Positions 51,694 to 61,167 of a stretch of 64,000 bases of DNA are shown here, piece after piece. The DNA is taken from the NCBI RefSeq assembly GCF_026242055.1, contig NZ_JAPJDL010000019.1, positions 124,001-188,000 on the forward strand, given 5' to 3'. The position numbers and the translations under genes are program-made. The DNA is from Lentzea sp. NEAU-D7 (lineage in GTDB: Bacteria; Actinomycetota; Actinomycetes; Mycobacteriales; Pseudonocardiaceae). Positions within the stretch are counted from its first letter, which is position 1. Every line of letters starts with the position of its first letter. Below the pieces are notes generated by a model. That model made no database searches and was not told where the DNA came from. It worked only from the letters and a program-made list of their open reading frames with translations.

Positions 51694-53784
51694 TTACTTG
51701 AGGCGCAACAGAAGTGCCTGCTCCGGTTCGAGCACCGGCAGCTGGATGCCGACCTCGGACAGCACGGAACCGGGCAGCTCCACCGGCTCCCAGTCCGGGG
51801 CAAGCCGCTGGGTCAGCCCGGGCCGCCCGGCCGGAGCGTCGAACGACAGCCGGTACGTCCGGGAGGGGTCGAGCCCGGGCAGCCGCACCCGGCGCGGCTT
51901 GTTCTGCACCGAGGTCGTGAGCTGCACGTACCCGAACAGGGCCTCGGACCGGTCGGTGGCGACGACTCCGTGCACCCACGCCGAGGGGTCCGGGTGGTCG
52001 GAGTGCACGGTGACACCGGTGTGCACCAACGACCGCACGTCCTTGTAGTACTCGATCGCGGCCTGCAGCCCGGCGCGTTCCTCGTCCGTGGCCGAGTTGA
52101 TGTCCCACTCGATCCCGAAGTGCCCGAACATCGCCGTGACCACGCGGAACGACAGGTCGTGCACGCGCCCGGTCGTGTGCGACTTCGTGGGGCCGACGTG
52201 CGCGCCCATCAGCTCCGGCGGCAGGAACACGCCGGTCCACCGCTGGATCAGCTGGCGTTCCAGGGCGTCGTTGCAGTCCGACGTCCACACCCGGTCGGTG
52301 CGCGAGAGCACGCCGAGGTCGATCCGCCCGCCACCGGACGAGCAGCTCTCGATCTCCACGTGCGGGTGCCGCAGCCGCAGCTCGTCGAGCAGCCGGTAGA
52401 ACGCGGCCGTCTGCTCGTGCACGCGCGAACCGATCAGGTCGCGGTTGTGGTCCCACTTCACGAACGCGATGTCGTTGTCCGACAACACCGACGACACGCG
52501 ATCCAGGATGTAGGTGTACGCCTCGGGGTGCGCGATGTTCAGCACCTGCTGGTTGCGCGACGGCGGAGGCAGCACGCCGGGACGCGGCCCGAGCACCCAG
52601 TCCGGGTGAGCGCGGTAGAGGTCGGAGTCGGTGTTGACCATCTCGGGCTCGAACCACAGCCCGAACTCCATGCCGAGCGCGCGGACGTGCTTGATCAGCG
52701 GCGTCAGCCCGTCCGGCCACACCGTCTCGTCGACGTACCAGTCACCGAGGCCGGCGGAGTCGTCGCGGCGGTGCCGGAACCAGCCGTCGTCCAGCACGAA
52801 CCGCTCGACGCCCATCGCGGCGGCGGTGTCGGCGAGCGAGGTCAGCCGCGCGAGGTCGTGGTCGAAGTAGACGGCCTCCCACGTGTTGAGCACGACCGGG
52901 CGAGGCCGCAGCGCACGCTCCCGCAGCTGCTGGTGGAACGCGGCGCTGATGCCGTCGATACCGCTGGACGAGTAGGCCGCGTAGAGCCACGGCGACTCGT
53001 ACTCCTGGCCCGGTGCGAGCGTGATCTCGCCCGGCAGCAGCAGTTCGCCACCGCCCAGGACGGGCAAGCCGTCGACCAGGTTCTCCGCGTACGTCACGTG
53101 GTTGCCGCTCCACGCCACGTGCAGTGCCCACACCTCGCCGTCGCGGAACGAGAACCCCGGCGTGCCCGCCAGCAAGCCGATGGTCGCGTCGTGCCCGGTG
53201 CGGCCCCGCCGGCTCTCGCGCACCCACGACCCGTACTGCAGCGCCTGCCGCTGCGGTGAGCGCTCGCGACTCCAGCGTCCGGTGAAGTCGAGCAGTTCGG
53301 TGGCCTGCGAGGGGACGGGGAGCGCGGTCTCCAGGCCCTCCAGCGAGTACGGCGTCTCGCCGTCGTTGCGGACGACGTGCCGCAGCCGGAGCATGCCGGA
53401 CGGCAGCAGCTCCACGGTGCCCATCACGGTCAGCCCGGCGGCCTCGTCCGACGCGACGTAACGGAAGATCGAGCCGTCCTCGCCGGAGAACGACGTCACC
53501 TCCAGCGCTGGCGCGAAGTGCTCGCCGCCGCGGTGGCCGCGCAGTCCGGGACGGCCGACGTACCCGGCACCGGCGTCGGGCAGCAGCGCGAGCGGGACCG
53601 GCACGTCCGGCGCGTTGTTCGGGTTGGTCCACGAAACGACGTCGACCAGGCCGCGCAGTGCGGCCTGGTCGAGGTCTCCGAGCGTGCGACCCCAGTGCGT
53701 CACGACCGGCAGGCTCGCGCCCTCGAGGGTGATGACGACGCTGGAGGTGTCGTCGTGCAGGTGCACGACCTCCGTGTTGCTCAT
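51694..53784 (-). CDS. Alpha-galactosidase, GH36
   Basis: The 696 residues have FVLDDGWF, the nucleophile Asp in FVKWDHNRD and the acid/base Asp in WTSDCND. The N-terminal beta-supersandwich has VHLHDDTSSVVI. No signal peptide is present, so it cleaves alpha-galactosides such as melibiose or raffinose inside the cell. It follows the permease gene by about 98 nt. AAACACAAATGAACATTG upstream could be an operator but is unproven. Confidence 0.92.
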   Translation of the reverse strand: MSNTEVVHLHDDTSSVVITLEGASLPVVTHWGRTLGDLDQAALRGLVDVVSWTNPNNAPDVPVPLALLPDAGAGYVGRPGLRGHRGGEHFAPALEVTSFSGEDGSIFRYVASDEAAGLTVMGTVELLPSGMLRLRHVVRNDGETPYSLEGLETALPVPSQATELLDFTGRWSRERSPQRQALQYGSWVRESRRGRTGHDATIGLLAGTPGFSFRDGEVWALHVAWSGNHVTYAENLVDGLPVLGGGELLLPGEITLAPGQEYESPWLYAAYSSSGIDGISAAFHQQLRERALRPRPVVLNTWEAVYFDHDLARLTSLADTAAAMGVERFVLDDGWFRHRRDDSAGLGDWYVDETVWPDGLTPLIKHVRALGMEFGLWFEPEMVNTDSDLYRAHPDWVLGPRPGVLPPPSRNQQVLNIAHPEAYTYILDRVSSVLSDNDIAFVKWDHNRDLIGSRVHEQTAAFYRLLDELRLRHPHVEIESCSSGGGRIDLGVLSRTDRVWTSDCNDALERQLIQRWTGVFLPPELMGAHVGPTKSHTTGRVHDLSFRVVTAMFGHFGIEWDINSATDEERAGLQAAIEYYKDVRSLVHTGVTVHSDHPDPSAWVHGVVATDRSEALFGYVQLTTSVQNKPRRVRLPGLDPSRTYRLSFDAPAGRPGLTQRLAPDWEPVELPGSVLSEVGIQLPVLEPEQALLLRLK

Positions 53785-53882
53785 GCGGGCCCCGTCCACA
53801 TCAAACACAAATGAACATTGCGCCGATCCTCAGATGCGGGCGGGGTGTTGTCAAGCGTTGGGGAATGTTGAGTTCTGTCTGG

Positions 53883-55280
53883 TCAGACGACCAGGCTGAG
53901 CACCGCGGCGACCACGAAACCGACCACCGAGAGGATGGTCTCGAGGACCGTCCACGACTGCAGCGTCTCCTTCACCGACAGCCCGAAGTACCGCGACACG
54001 ATCCAGAAGCCGCCGTCGTTGACGTGCGAGGCGATGATCGAACCGGACGCGATGGCCATCACGACCAGCGCGAGCTGCGGCTGCGAGTAGTTCAGGTCCG
54101 CCAGCACCGGTGCGACGATGCCCGCGGTCGTCACGATCGCGACCGTCGCCGAACCCTGCGCGATGCGGATGACGCAGCTGATCACGTACGCCAGGGCGAT
54201 CACCGGCAGGCCGATGCCGGACAGCTCGCTCGCCAGCGTCTTGCCGATGCCCGTCGCGGCCAGCACGGCGCCGAAGAAGCCACCGGCACCGACCACGAGC
54301 AGGATCATCGCGACCGGCTTCAGCGAGGCGGCGGACAGTTCCGCGACCTTCTCGCGCGTCATGCCGCGCCGGAAACCCAGCAGCCAGAACGCGAGCAGCA
54401 CCGAGATGGTCAACGCCACCGCGGGCGTGCCGAAGAACGTCGCCACCGAGTACAGCCGCGTGCCCTTGGTCAGCAGGATCGAGCCGAACGTGCCGGCGAG
54501 GATCAGCACCAGCGGCAGGCCGATGATCGAGAGCACCAGGCCCAGCGACGGCGGTTCGCGGTCGCCGTTGTCCTCGCGCGCGGCCTCGGCCGCCGCCAGC
54601 ATCTCCTCCGGCACCGGCACGTTGATGCGCTTGCCGATCCAGTACGAGTACAGGACACCGCCGACGAACCACGACGGGAGCGCCACCGCGAGACCCATGA
54701 TGATGATCCAGCCGAGCGACACGCCCAGGAGACCGGCCGCCGCCACCGGTCCGGGGTGCGGCGGCATGAACGCGTGCATGACCGAAAGGCCTGCCAGCAG
54801 GGGCATGCTGAACAGCACGATCGACTTGCCGCTGCGCTTGGCCGCCACGTAGACGAGCGGTGCGAGCACGAAGATGCCGATGTCGAAGAAGACCGGCACG
54901 CCGAAGATCAGGCCGGCGAGGCCGATCGCGACCGGCGCCTTCTTCTCGCCGAACGCGTGCATCAGCTTGTCCATCAGGACCTGCGCGCCGCCGGACGCCT
55001 CGAGGATCGCGCCCAGCAGCGTGCCGAGCCCGATGATCGCGGCGATGTGCCCGAGGATCGAGCCGAAGCCCTTCTCCAGCAACGAGTCCGAGGCCTTCTG
55101 CGCCGACCCCACCAGCTGGTCCACCGGCACGCCCGCCAGCAGCGCGACCAGCAGCGCGACGACGATCAGCGCGATGAACGGCTCCACCTTGAACTTGATG
55201 ATCAGCAGCAGCAGCACCGCGATGCTGACCACGGCGAGGGTGAGCAAGCCCCCTGTTGAATGTTGCAACCAGTCGATCAC
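53883..55280 (-). CDS. GntP-family permease
   Basis: The 465 residues have about 12 spans. Family segments include FGVPVFFDIGIFVLAPL, HAFMPPHPGPVAAA and ASHVNDGGFWIVSRYFG. Members import gluconate, D-serine or related hydroxy/amino acids with protons. The neighbours suggest D-serine or N-acyl-D-amino acids. GTG 55280 overlaps the deacylase stop (GTGA). Confidence 0.92.
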   Translation of the reverse strand: MIDWLQHSTGGLLTLAVVSIAVLLLLIIKFKVEPFIALIVVALLVALLAGVPVDQLVGSAQKASDSLLEKGFGSILGHIAAIIGLGTLLGAILEASGGAQVLMDKLMHAFGEKKAPVAIGLAGLIFGVPVFFDIGIFVLAPLVYVAAKRSGKSIVLFSMPLLAGLSVMHAFMPPHPGPVAAAGLLGVSLGWIIIMGLAVALPSWFVGGVLYSYWIGKRINVPVPEEMLAAAEAAREDNGDREPPSLGLVLSIIGLPLVLILAGTFGSILLTKGTRLYSVATFFGTPAVALTISVLLAFWLLGFRRGMTREKVAELSAASLKPVAMILLVVGAGGFFGAVLAATGIGKTLASELSGIGLPVIALAYVISCVIRIAQGSATVAIVTTAGIVAPVLADLNYSQPQLALVVMAIASGSIIASHVNDGGFWIVSRYFGLSVKETLQSWTVLETILSVVGFVVAAVLSLVV

Positions 55281-56860
55281 GGGCGGCTCCTGAGTGAATG
55301 GCCTGGCAATGAGCCGGTGGCGGTTCCGTCGTCGATCACCGTCACCCCGTTGCAGAACACGTACGGGATGCCGGTGGCCTGCTGTCGCGGCTCGTCGAAC
55401 GTCGCCGTGTCGGCGATCGTCTCGGGGTCGAACAGCACCAGGTCGGCCGCGTAGCCCTCGCGGACCAGACCTCGGTCGGTGAGCCGCAAACGCTTGGCGG
55501 CGCGGCCGGTGAGGTGCTCGACGCACTCCTCCAGGCTCAGCACGCCCAGTTCGCGGACGTAGCGCGCGAAGTACCGGGGGAACGTGCCCCACGCGCGCGG
55601 ATGTGGCCGGTCGCCTACCAGCAGCCCGTCGCTGCCGCCGGTGTGCGCCGGGTGCTTCATGATCGCCTGCACGTTCTCCTCGTGGCCCACGTGCATGAGG
55701 CAGGACGTACCCATCCGCTCGTCGATCAACACGTCGAAGTACAGGTCGGCCGGTGCGCGTCCGAGTCGCAGCGCGGAGGCGTGGACGCTGGCGCCGACGA
55801 GGTGCGCGTTGCGGTCATTGCGGACGCCGTTGATCTCGATGGAGTCCCAGTCGACCGGCACGCCGTGGCAGCCGTCCGAACCGGTCTCCTCGATCTCGGC
55901 CCGGATGCGCTCACGGGTGTCCACATCGGACAACCTCGCCAACGCCCTGTCCGGCCCGCCCTCCGTGGCCCACGACGGCAGCAGCGCGCTCAGGTACGTC
56001 GCCCCCGGCAGGTACGGGTAGGTGTCGAGCGAGATGTCGGCGCCGCCGGCCATGGCGTCGTCGAGCAACGCCAGCAGTTCCGGTGCCTTGCCCTTGTTGA
56101 CCGGGAAGTTCATCGTCGCGTGCGCGAGGTGCAGCGCGCAGCCCGAGCGCTTCGAGACGTCCACCATCTCGGCGTAGGCCTCCAGCGCGCCGGCGCCGTA
56201 GCTGCGGTGGTGCGGGCTGTAGAAGCCGTTGTGCTGCCCGACGACCTCGCAGAGCTGCACGAGCTCGGACGTGTCCGCGTACATGCCGGGCGTGTAGGTG
56301 AGCCCGGACGACATGCCCATCGCACCCTCGGCGAGGGACCGCGCGAGAACGGACTTCATCGTGTCCATTTCGGACTCGGTCGGCCGCCGGTCGTCCCAGC
56401 CGACGACGAGCATCCGCAGCGTCCCCTGCGGCACCAGGTACGCGGCGTTCACCGCGATGCCCCGGTCGAGCCGGTCGAGGTACTCGCCGACCGAGCGCCA
56501 GTTCCAGTCGAAGCCCGGCGGGTCGTCGTTCCACCCGGCGAGCTGGCCGCGCAGCGTCGCGAGCACCTCGTCGTCCACCGGCGCGTAGGACAGGCCGTCC
56601 TGACCGAGCACCTCGGTCGTGACGCCCTGGGAGACCTTCGCCAGGTGGCCGGGTTCGGCGAGCACCCGCAGGTCCGAGTGCGAGTGCATGTCGATGAACC
56701 CCGGCGCGAGCACCAGCCCGTCCGCGTCGATCGACCTCGTGGCGCTCACCGGAGTCCCGATGGACGAGATGACGCCGTCCTTGATCCCCACATCCGCCTG
56801 GTAGGCGGGTGCGCCCGTGCCGTCGGCGATCAGCGGGCCGCGCAGGACGACGTCGTCCAT
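55277..56860 (-). CDS. D-aminoacylase (N-acyl-D-amino-acid deacylase)
   Basis: This 527-residue amidohydrolase has the metal-binding PGFIDMHSHSDLR, the Cys-less ATMNFP stretch after HLAHATMN, and GSDGLLVGDRPHPRAWGTFPR. It frees D-amino acids from N-acyl or formyl derivatives. It starts at ATG 56860, 13 nt after the deaminase stop. Confidence 0.9.
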   Translation of the reverse strand: MDDVVLRGPLIADGTGAPAYQADVGIKDGVISSIGTPVSATRSIDADGLVLAPGFIDMHSHSDLRVLAEPGHLAKVSQGVTTEVLGQDGLSYAPVDDEVLATLRGQLAGWNDDPPGFDWNWRSVGEYLDRLDRGIAVNAAYLVPQGTLRMLVVGWDDRRPTESEMDTMKSVLARSLAEGAMGMSSGLTYTPGMYADTSELVQLCEVVGQHNGFYSPHHRSYGAGALEAYAEMVDVSKRSGCALHLAHATMNFPVNKGKAPELLALLDDAMAGGADISLDTYPYLPGATYLSALLPSWATEGGPDRALARLSDVDTRERIRAEIEETGSDGCHGVPVDWDSIEINGVRNDRNAHLVGASVHASALRLGRAPADLYFDVLIDERMGTSCLMHVGHEENVQAIMKHPAHTGGSDGLLVGDRPHPRAWGTFPRYFARYVRELGVLSLEECVEHLTGRAAKRLRLTDRGLVREGYAADLVLFDPETIADTATFDEPRQQATGIPYVFCNGVTVIDDGTATGSLPGHSLRSRP

Positions 56861-56873
56861 CGGTGCACTCCTT

Positions 56874-58166
56874 CTAGAAGTAGGTGCGGATGAGGTCGAC
56901 CACGGTCGTGCCCTGCACAACCGGGATCAGCTGCCACTTGTCGAACACCGTGCAGGGGTGCGACAGGCCGAGCCCGACCCAGTCGCCGACGCGGACCGTG
57001 GCCTCCGCGCCGAGCTGGAGGAACGCGTGCTGGTCGTTCAGCGCGGTGATCCTCGCCCCGGCCAGCGGGGCGATCGCGCCGTCGCCGCGGCGGACGAGCC
57101 GCGGTTCCGGCAGGCCCTCGTCGAACGACGCGTCGCGCTTGCCGATCGTCAGCAGCGCCAGGTCGCGCTGCGGCCGTGACGTCACCTGGGCCCAGGCGCG
57201 CAGCGCGGAACGGAACGGCTCCACGCCGTCGATCCGCGCGAACGGCGAGATCCCGCGGTAGAAGCCGTCGTCGTGCGTGATGTACGCGCCGCTGCGCAGC
57301 ACCGGGGTCACCGGCATCGGCCACGGCTGCGACAGCGTCGCCGCCACCTGGTCGAAGTACGCGCTGCCGCCCGCGGTGACGATCACCGAGTCCAGCTCGT
57401 CGAGCAGCCCGCCGTCGGCCAGGCGCAGCACGAGCGTGCGCAGGTCGGTCAGGTAGCGGTCCACCACGGCCTGCGACGACTCGGACGCGTCGTGGGCGAG
57501 CGCGCCCTCGTAGCCGCCGGCGCCCACCAGGCGCAGCACCGGGCTCTGGTCCACCGCCCGTGCCACGGCCAGCGCGGTCTCCAGGTCGCGCGCGCCCGTC
57601 CGGCCACCGGGGGCGCCGAGCTCGACCAGCACGTCGACCGGCCGGGACGGCTGGAGCTCCTGCAGCGTCTCGGTCATCAGCGCGACTCCGGCCTCGGAGT
57701 CGGCCCAGCAGCTGAACTCGAAGCCGGGGTCCCGGTCGAGCTCGCGGACCAGCCAGCGCAGCGCGGCGGGGTCGAGGAGCTGGTTCGCCAGCAGGATCCG
57801 GTTCACCCCGAACGCCCGGTAGACCCGCAGCTGCGACGCGTTGGCCGCGGTGAGGCCCCAGACGCCGTGCTCGACCTGCCGCTGGAACAGCTGCGGAGCC
57901 ATCGTCGTCTTGCCGTGCGGCGCCAGCTTGACCCCGTGGTTGTCGCACCACTTCGCCATCGTTGTCAGGTTGTGCGCCAGCGCGTCCGCGTCGAGCACGA
58001 CGAGCGGCCCGACGAACTCGTCGCCGAACAGGTCGAGTCGCTGGTCGGCGACCTCGCCGATGGTCGAGCCGAACGTGCTCGACGGCAGGCCCTTGAAGCG
58101 CCAGCTGACCTGTTCCGACCTGATGTCCGCGACGGCCGCTAGGTCCATCTCCATCAGATGTTGCAT
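56874..58166 (-). CDS. D-amino-acid deaminase of the D-serine dehydratase-like PLP family
   Basis: The 430 residues have an alanine-racemase-type barrel with the PLP lysine in LAPHGKTTMAP and a D-serine dehydratase-like end (LGLSHPCTVFDKW) that binds zinc through His and Cys. It removes the amino group from a D-amino acid such as D-serine or D-threonine. ATG 58166 follows GGGAG. First gene of the minus-strand operon. Confidence 0.88.
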   Translation of the reverse strand: MQHLMEMDLAAVADIRSEQVSWRFKGLPSSTFGSTIGEVADQRLDLFGDEFVGPLVVLDADALAHNLTTMAKWCDNHGVKLAPHGKTTMAPQLFQRQVEHGVWGLTAANASQLRVYRAFGVNRILLANQLLDPAALRWLVRELDRDPGFEFSCWADSEAGVALMTETLQELQPSRPVDVLVELGAPGGRTGARDLETALAVARAVDQSPVLRLVGAGGYEGALAHDASESSQAVVDRYLTDLRTLVLRLADGGLLDELDSVIVTAGGSAYFDQVAATLSQPWPMPVTPVLRSGAYITHDDGFYRGISPFARIDGVEPFRSALRAWAQVTSRPQRDLALLTIGKRDASFDEGLPEPRLVRRGDGAIAPLAGARITALNDQHAFLQLGAEATVRVGDWVGLGLSHPCTVFDKWQLIPVVQGTTVVDLIRTYF

Positions 58167-58176
58167 ATTTTGCAAC
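58160..58176. promoter_or_regulatory. Candidate IclR operator
   Basis: GTTGCA-TATTT-TGCAAC is a 6+6 inverted repeat over the start codon of the deaminase gene, 76 nt from the divergent kinase. It suits the cluster's IclR repressor. Confidence 0.5.
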
Positions 58177-58251
58177 TCCCATTGCGCGATGTGATGCTGA
58201 GTTGTGTAGCATTCGGTCTCGCCGCCGTCAACGAACACCTCTGGAGCGCGC

Positions 58252-59217
58252 ATGCGGTTCGATCACGTCGGCGGTGTCGTGTGTCTCGGCGAGACCATGG
58301 TGATGATGGTTCCGGCTGAACCCGGTCCCGTGCACCTGGTGCGAACCTGGCACAGGGCCGTCGGTGGCGCCGAGTCCAACGTCGCCGTGCACCTGACGCG
58401 CCTGGGCGTCCGGTCGTCGTGGGTCAGCGCGGTCGGCGACGACTCGTTCGGCCTGGCGGTGCTCGACGCGGTGGGCGGCCTCGGCGTCGACGTCTCACGC
58501 GTCCGGGTCGACCCGGTGCGTCCGACCGGCCTCTACGTCAAGGAGGCCTCGCCGCACGGCAGCCCGGTGCGCTACTACCGGCGCGGATCGGCGGCGTCGG
58601 GCATGGGGATGGAGATGATCGACCGGCTCGGCCTCGGCGAGGTGGAGCTGGTGCACCTCAGCGGCATCACGGCCGCCCTGTCCGACTCGTGCCTCGCGAT
58701 GATGCGCGAGCTGCTGCGCCGGCCGCGGCACGGGTTCCGGATCTCGTTCGACCTGAACTGGCGGCCCGCGCTGTGGACCGACCGCGACCCGCGCGTGCTG
58801 CGCGAGCTCGCCGACATGGCGGACGTCGTGCTGGCGGGCTCCGACGAGGCGGAACTGGTGTGGGGCACCGGTGATCCCGCCCGGTTGCGGAAGCTGCTGC
58901 CCGGTCCGGCGTCGCTCGTGGTCAAGCAGGGTGCGGACGGTGCGACGCTGCTGGAAGGCGGTTCGTCGTACTTCGAACCCGCCCTGGAGGTCGACGTCGT
59001 GGAACCGGTCGGCGCGGGCGACGCGTTCGCGGCGGGCTTCCTCGCGGCCACCCTGGCGGGGGAGTCCCCGTCGGTCCGGCTGCGCGCCGGGCACCTGCAG
59101 GCGGCCTCCGCTTTGCTCACCGCCGAGGACGTCGGAGATCCTTTGCCGGACGACGTGACGGTACCGCTGCTGCACGCCGACCCGCAGACCTGGGCGTCCG
59201 CCCGCCTGGAGGTGTAG
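58252..59217 (+). CDS. PfkB-family sugar kinase, 2-keto-3-deoxygluconate kinase-like
   Basis: The 321 residues have the PfkB starts GGAESNVAVHLTRLG, the KDG kinase-like FDLNWRPALW and the active-site PVGAGDAFAAGF. It likely phosphorylates a 2-keto-3-deoxy sugar acid, although the neighbours hint at other acids. It is divergent from the deaminase and is directly followed by the IclR gene. Confidence 0.85.
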   Translation: MRFDHVGGVVCLGETMVMMVPAEPGPVHLVRTWHRAVGGAESNVAVHLTRLGVRSSWVSAVGDDSFGLAVLDAVGGLGVDVSRVRVDPVRPTGLYVKEASPHGSPVRYYRRGSAASGMGMEMIDRLGLGEVELVHLSGITAALSDSCLAMMRELLRRPRHGFRISFDLNWRPALWTDRDPRVLRELADMADVVLAGSDEAELVWGTGDPARLRKLLPGPASLVVKQGADGATLLEGGSSYFEPALEVDVVEPVGAGDAFAAGFLAATLAGESPSVRLRAGHLQAASALLTAEDVGDPLPDDVTVPLLHADPQTWASARLEV

Positions 59218-59964
59218 ATGAGCCAGAGTCTCGACAGAGCGCTCACCCTGGTGAGCCAGCTCGCGACGGGCCCGAAGACGCTGGACGAGCTGTCCGGCGT
59301 GATCGACGTCCACAAGTCGACGACGCTGCGGCTGCTGCGCACGCTCGAGTCGCACCGCTTCGTGCAGCGCGACGGCGTGCACCACTACCGCCTGGGCACG
59401 GCGCTGTTCGACCTCGCCAACCGCGCCCTGGAGGAACGCGACGTCCGCCGCGCCGCCGAGCCCGCGTTGCGGGACCTCAACTCCCGCCTCGGCCACACCG
59501 TCCACCTCGCGTCCTACGAGGACGGTGAGGTGATCTACATCGACAAGTACGAGTCCAGGCACCAGATGCGCATGTACTCGCGCATCGGCCGCCGCGCACC
59601 GCTGCACTGCACGGCCGTGGCGAAGATCCTGCTGGCAGACCTGCCCGCGGCCGCGCTGCAGAAGGTGGTGTCCGGCATGGAGTTCCCGCGCCTGACCGAC
59701 AACACCATCCTCAGCCCGGCCGCGTACCTGGCCGAGCTGGACCGCGTGCGCGCCAACGGGTACGCCGTCGACAACTCCGAGCACGAGGACTTCATCCACT
59801 GCATCGCGGCCCCGATCAAGGGCGCGCGGGGCGAGGTGCTCGCGGCCGTGTCGATGTCCGTGCCGAAGGTGCTCCTCGACTACGACGGCCTGCTGTCACA
59901 CCTGCCAGACCTGCTCGCCACCGCCGAAGCTGCATCAGTCGAATGCGGTTATGTTCCAAGGTAA
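59218..59964 (+). CDS. IclR-family regulator
   Basis: The 248 residues have a winged helix (SGVIDVHKSTTLRLLRTL) and an effector domain with SRIGRRAPLHCTAVAK. ATG 59218 immediately follows the kinase stop. It likely controls the D-amino-acid cluster on both strands. Confidence 0.93.
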   Translation: MSQSLDRALTLVSQLATGPKTLDELSGVIDVHKSTTLRLLRTLESHRFVQRDGVHHYRLGTALFDLANRALEERDVRRAAEPALRDLNSRLGHTVHLASYEDGEVIYIDKYESRHQMRMYSRIGRRAPLHCTAVAKILLADLPAAALQKVVSGMEFPRLTDNTILSPAAYLAELDRVRANGYAVDNSEHEDFIHCIAAPIKGARGEVLAAVSMSVPKVLLDYDGLLSHLPDLLATAEAASVECGYVPR

Positions 59965-59976
59965 AGGGGAAATCCG

Positions 59977-60357
59977 TTGTCCAAGGTAGAGATCAAGACC
60001 GCTGACGCTCCGCAGCCGGTGGCCCGCTTCTCGCAGGGTGTGCGCAAGGGCAACATCCTGCAGGTGGCAGGACAGGTCGCGTTCGACCCGAAGTCGGGCG
60101 AGATCGTCGGCACCACCGTCGCCGAGCAGACGCGCCAGACCTTCGCGAACCTGCACGCCGTCCTCGCCGCCGGCGGCGCGTCGATCGACGACGTCGTGAT
60201 GATCCGCGTCTACCTCACCGACACCGCGCACTTCGCCGAGCTGAACGAGGTCTACGGCGAGTTCGTCACCGACCCGGCGCCCGCCCGCACCACCGTCTAC
60301 GTCGGGCTGCCCGCCGGCCTGCTGGTGGAGATCGACGCCCTGGCCGTCGTCGACTGA
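59977..60357 (+). CDS. RidA-family enamine/imine deaminase
   Basis: The 126 residues have QVAGQVAFDP, IDDVVMIRVYLTD and PARTTVYVGLPAGLLVEIDALAVV, with the catalytic Arg and Glu. RidA hydrolyses the reactive 2-imino acids that PLP deaminases such as the neighbour release. Starts at TTG 59977 with AAAGGGGA upstream. Confidence 0.92.
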   Translation: MSKVEIKTADAPQPVARFSQGVRKGNILQVAGQVAFDPKSGEIVGTTVAEQTRQTFANLHAVLAAGGASIDDVVMIRVYLTDTAHFAELNEVYGEFVTDPAPARTTVYVGLPAGLLVEIDALAVVD

Positions 60358-60372
60358 TCGTGCGCAGGAAGG

Positions 60373-60406
60373 CGACGGCCCCGCGGAGCGATCCGCGGGG
60401 CCGTCG
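60373..60406 (+). terminator. Terminator after ridA-type gene
   Basis: A 15-bp stem with GCGA loop begins 15 nt after the stop and ends the kinase-IclR-RidA operon. Confidence 0.88.
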
Positions 60407-60525
60407 TCGTGCTTCGTGCCGGGTGCGCGTGATGTTCCGCAGTGCCAGCGAAAACGATCGAAGACCAATGCGTCGTCATCACGGAGTTTCTCCGGCCGCG
60501 ACGAGAAGCGCTGACAGGCTCAGCT

Positions 60526-60560
60526 CGGGGTGAGCCGTTGCATCGCGGCGGCTCACCCCG
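60526..60560. repeat. 12-bp perfect inverted repeat
   Basis: CGGGGTGAGCCG and CGGCTCACCCCG (60526-60537, 60549-60560) are separated by 11 nt and end 16 nt before ATG 60577. It could occlude the start or stop readthrough. Confidence 0.5.
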
Positions 60561-60576
60561 TGAAACCATCGGCCAC

Positions 60577-61167
60577 ATGAAGTGGTACGCGGACAGACCG
60601 GCAAGGTTCACGCGTCAGCTGATCGCCGACCTCCTGGCCCTGGCCTGGGTCGCCCTCTGGATCTGGGTGGCCACCACCGTCCACGACTGGGTCCTGCAGC
60701 TCAGGGCCCCGGGAGACGGCCTGGTCAACGCGGGCGGCGACATCCGCGACGTCTTCACCAACGCCGCCGCCAAAGCCAGGGGCGTGCCCTTCGTGGGCGA
60801 GGACCTGGCGGGTGCGCTGGGCAACGGCACCAAGGCCGGCGAAACCCTGACCAGTGCGGGCAACGCGCAGATCAGCGTGGTGCAGGACAGCGCTTTCTGG
60901 CTCGCCACCGCCCTCGTCGTCGTCCCGGTCCTGTTCCTGCTCATCACCTGGCTGCCGGTGCGGCTGCGGTACGCGCGCAAGGCGGCCAACACCGCGCGGC
61001 TGCGCGACAAGCCGGATCTGCTGGCCTTGAGAGCGCTCACAAGCCTCAGCCCCAGGCAGTTGAGCAAGTTCGACGGGGATCCCGCCGTGGCGTGGCGGAC
61101 CGGGGACACTGATGTCATCGACGAGCTGGCACGGCGTCAGCTGGCCTCGGTGGGGGTGAAGGCATGA
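60577..61167 (+). CDS. Two-span membrane protein, unknown
   Basis: The 196 residues have spans at about 16-42 and 108-130, with a soluble loop between (GGDIRDVFTNAAAKARG) outside the membrane and a cytosolic tail. The family is conserved in actinobacteria as far as I recall. Its stop overlaps the next start. Confidence 0.7.
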   Translation: MKWYADRPARFTRQLIADLLALAWVALWIWVATTVHDWVLQLRAPGDGLVNAGGDIRDVFTNAAAKARGVPFVGEDLAGALGNGTKAGETLTSAGNAQISVVQDSAFWLATALVVVPVLFLLITWLPVRLRYARKAANTARLRDKPDLLALRALTSLSPRQLSKFDGDPAVAWRTGDTDVIDELARRQLASVGVKA

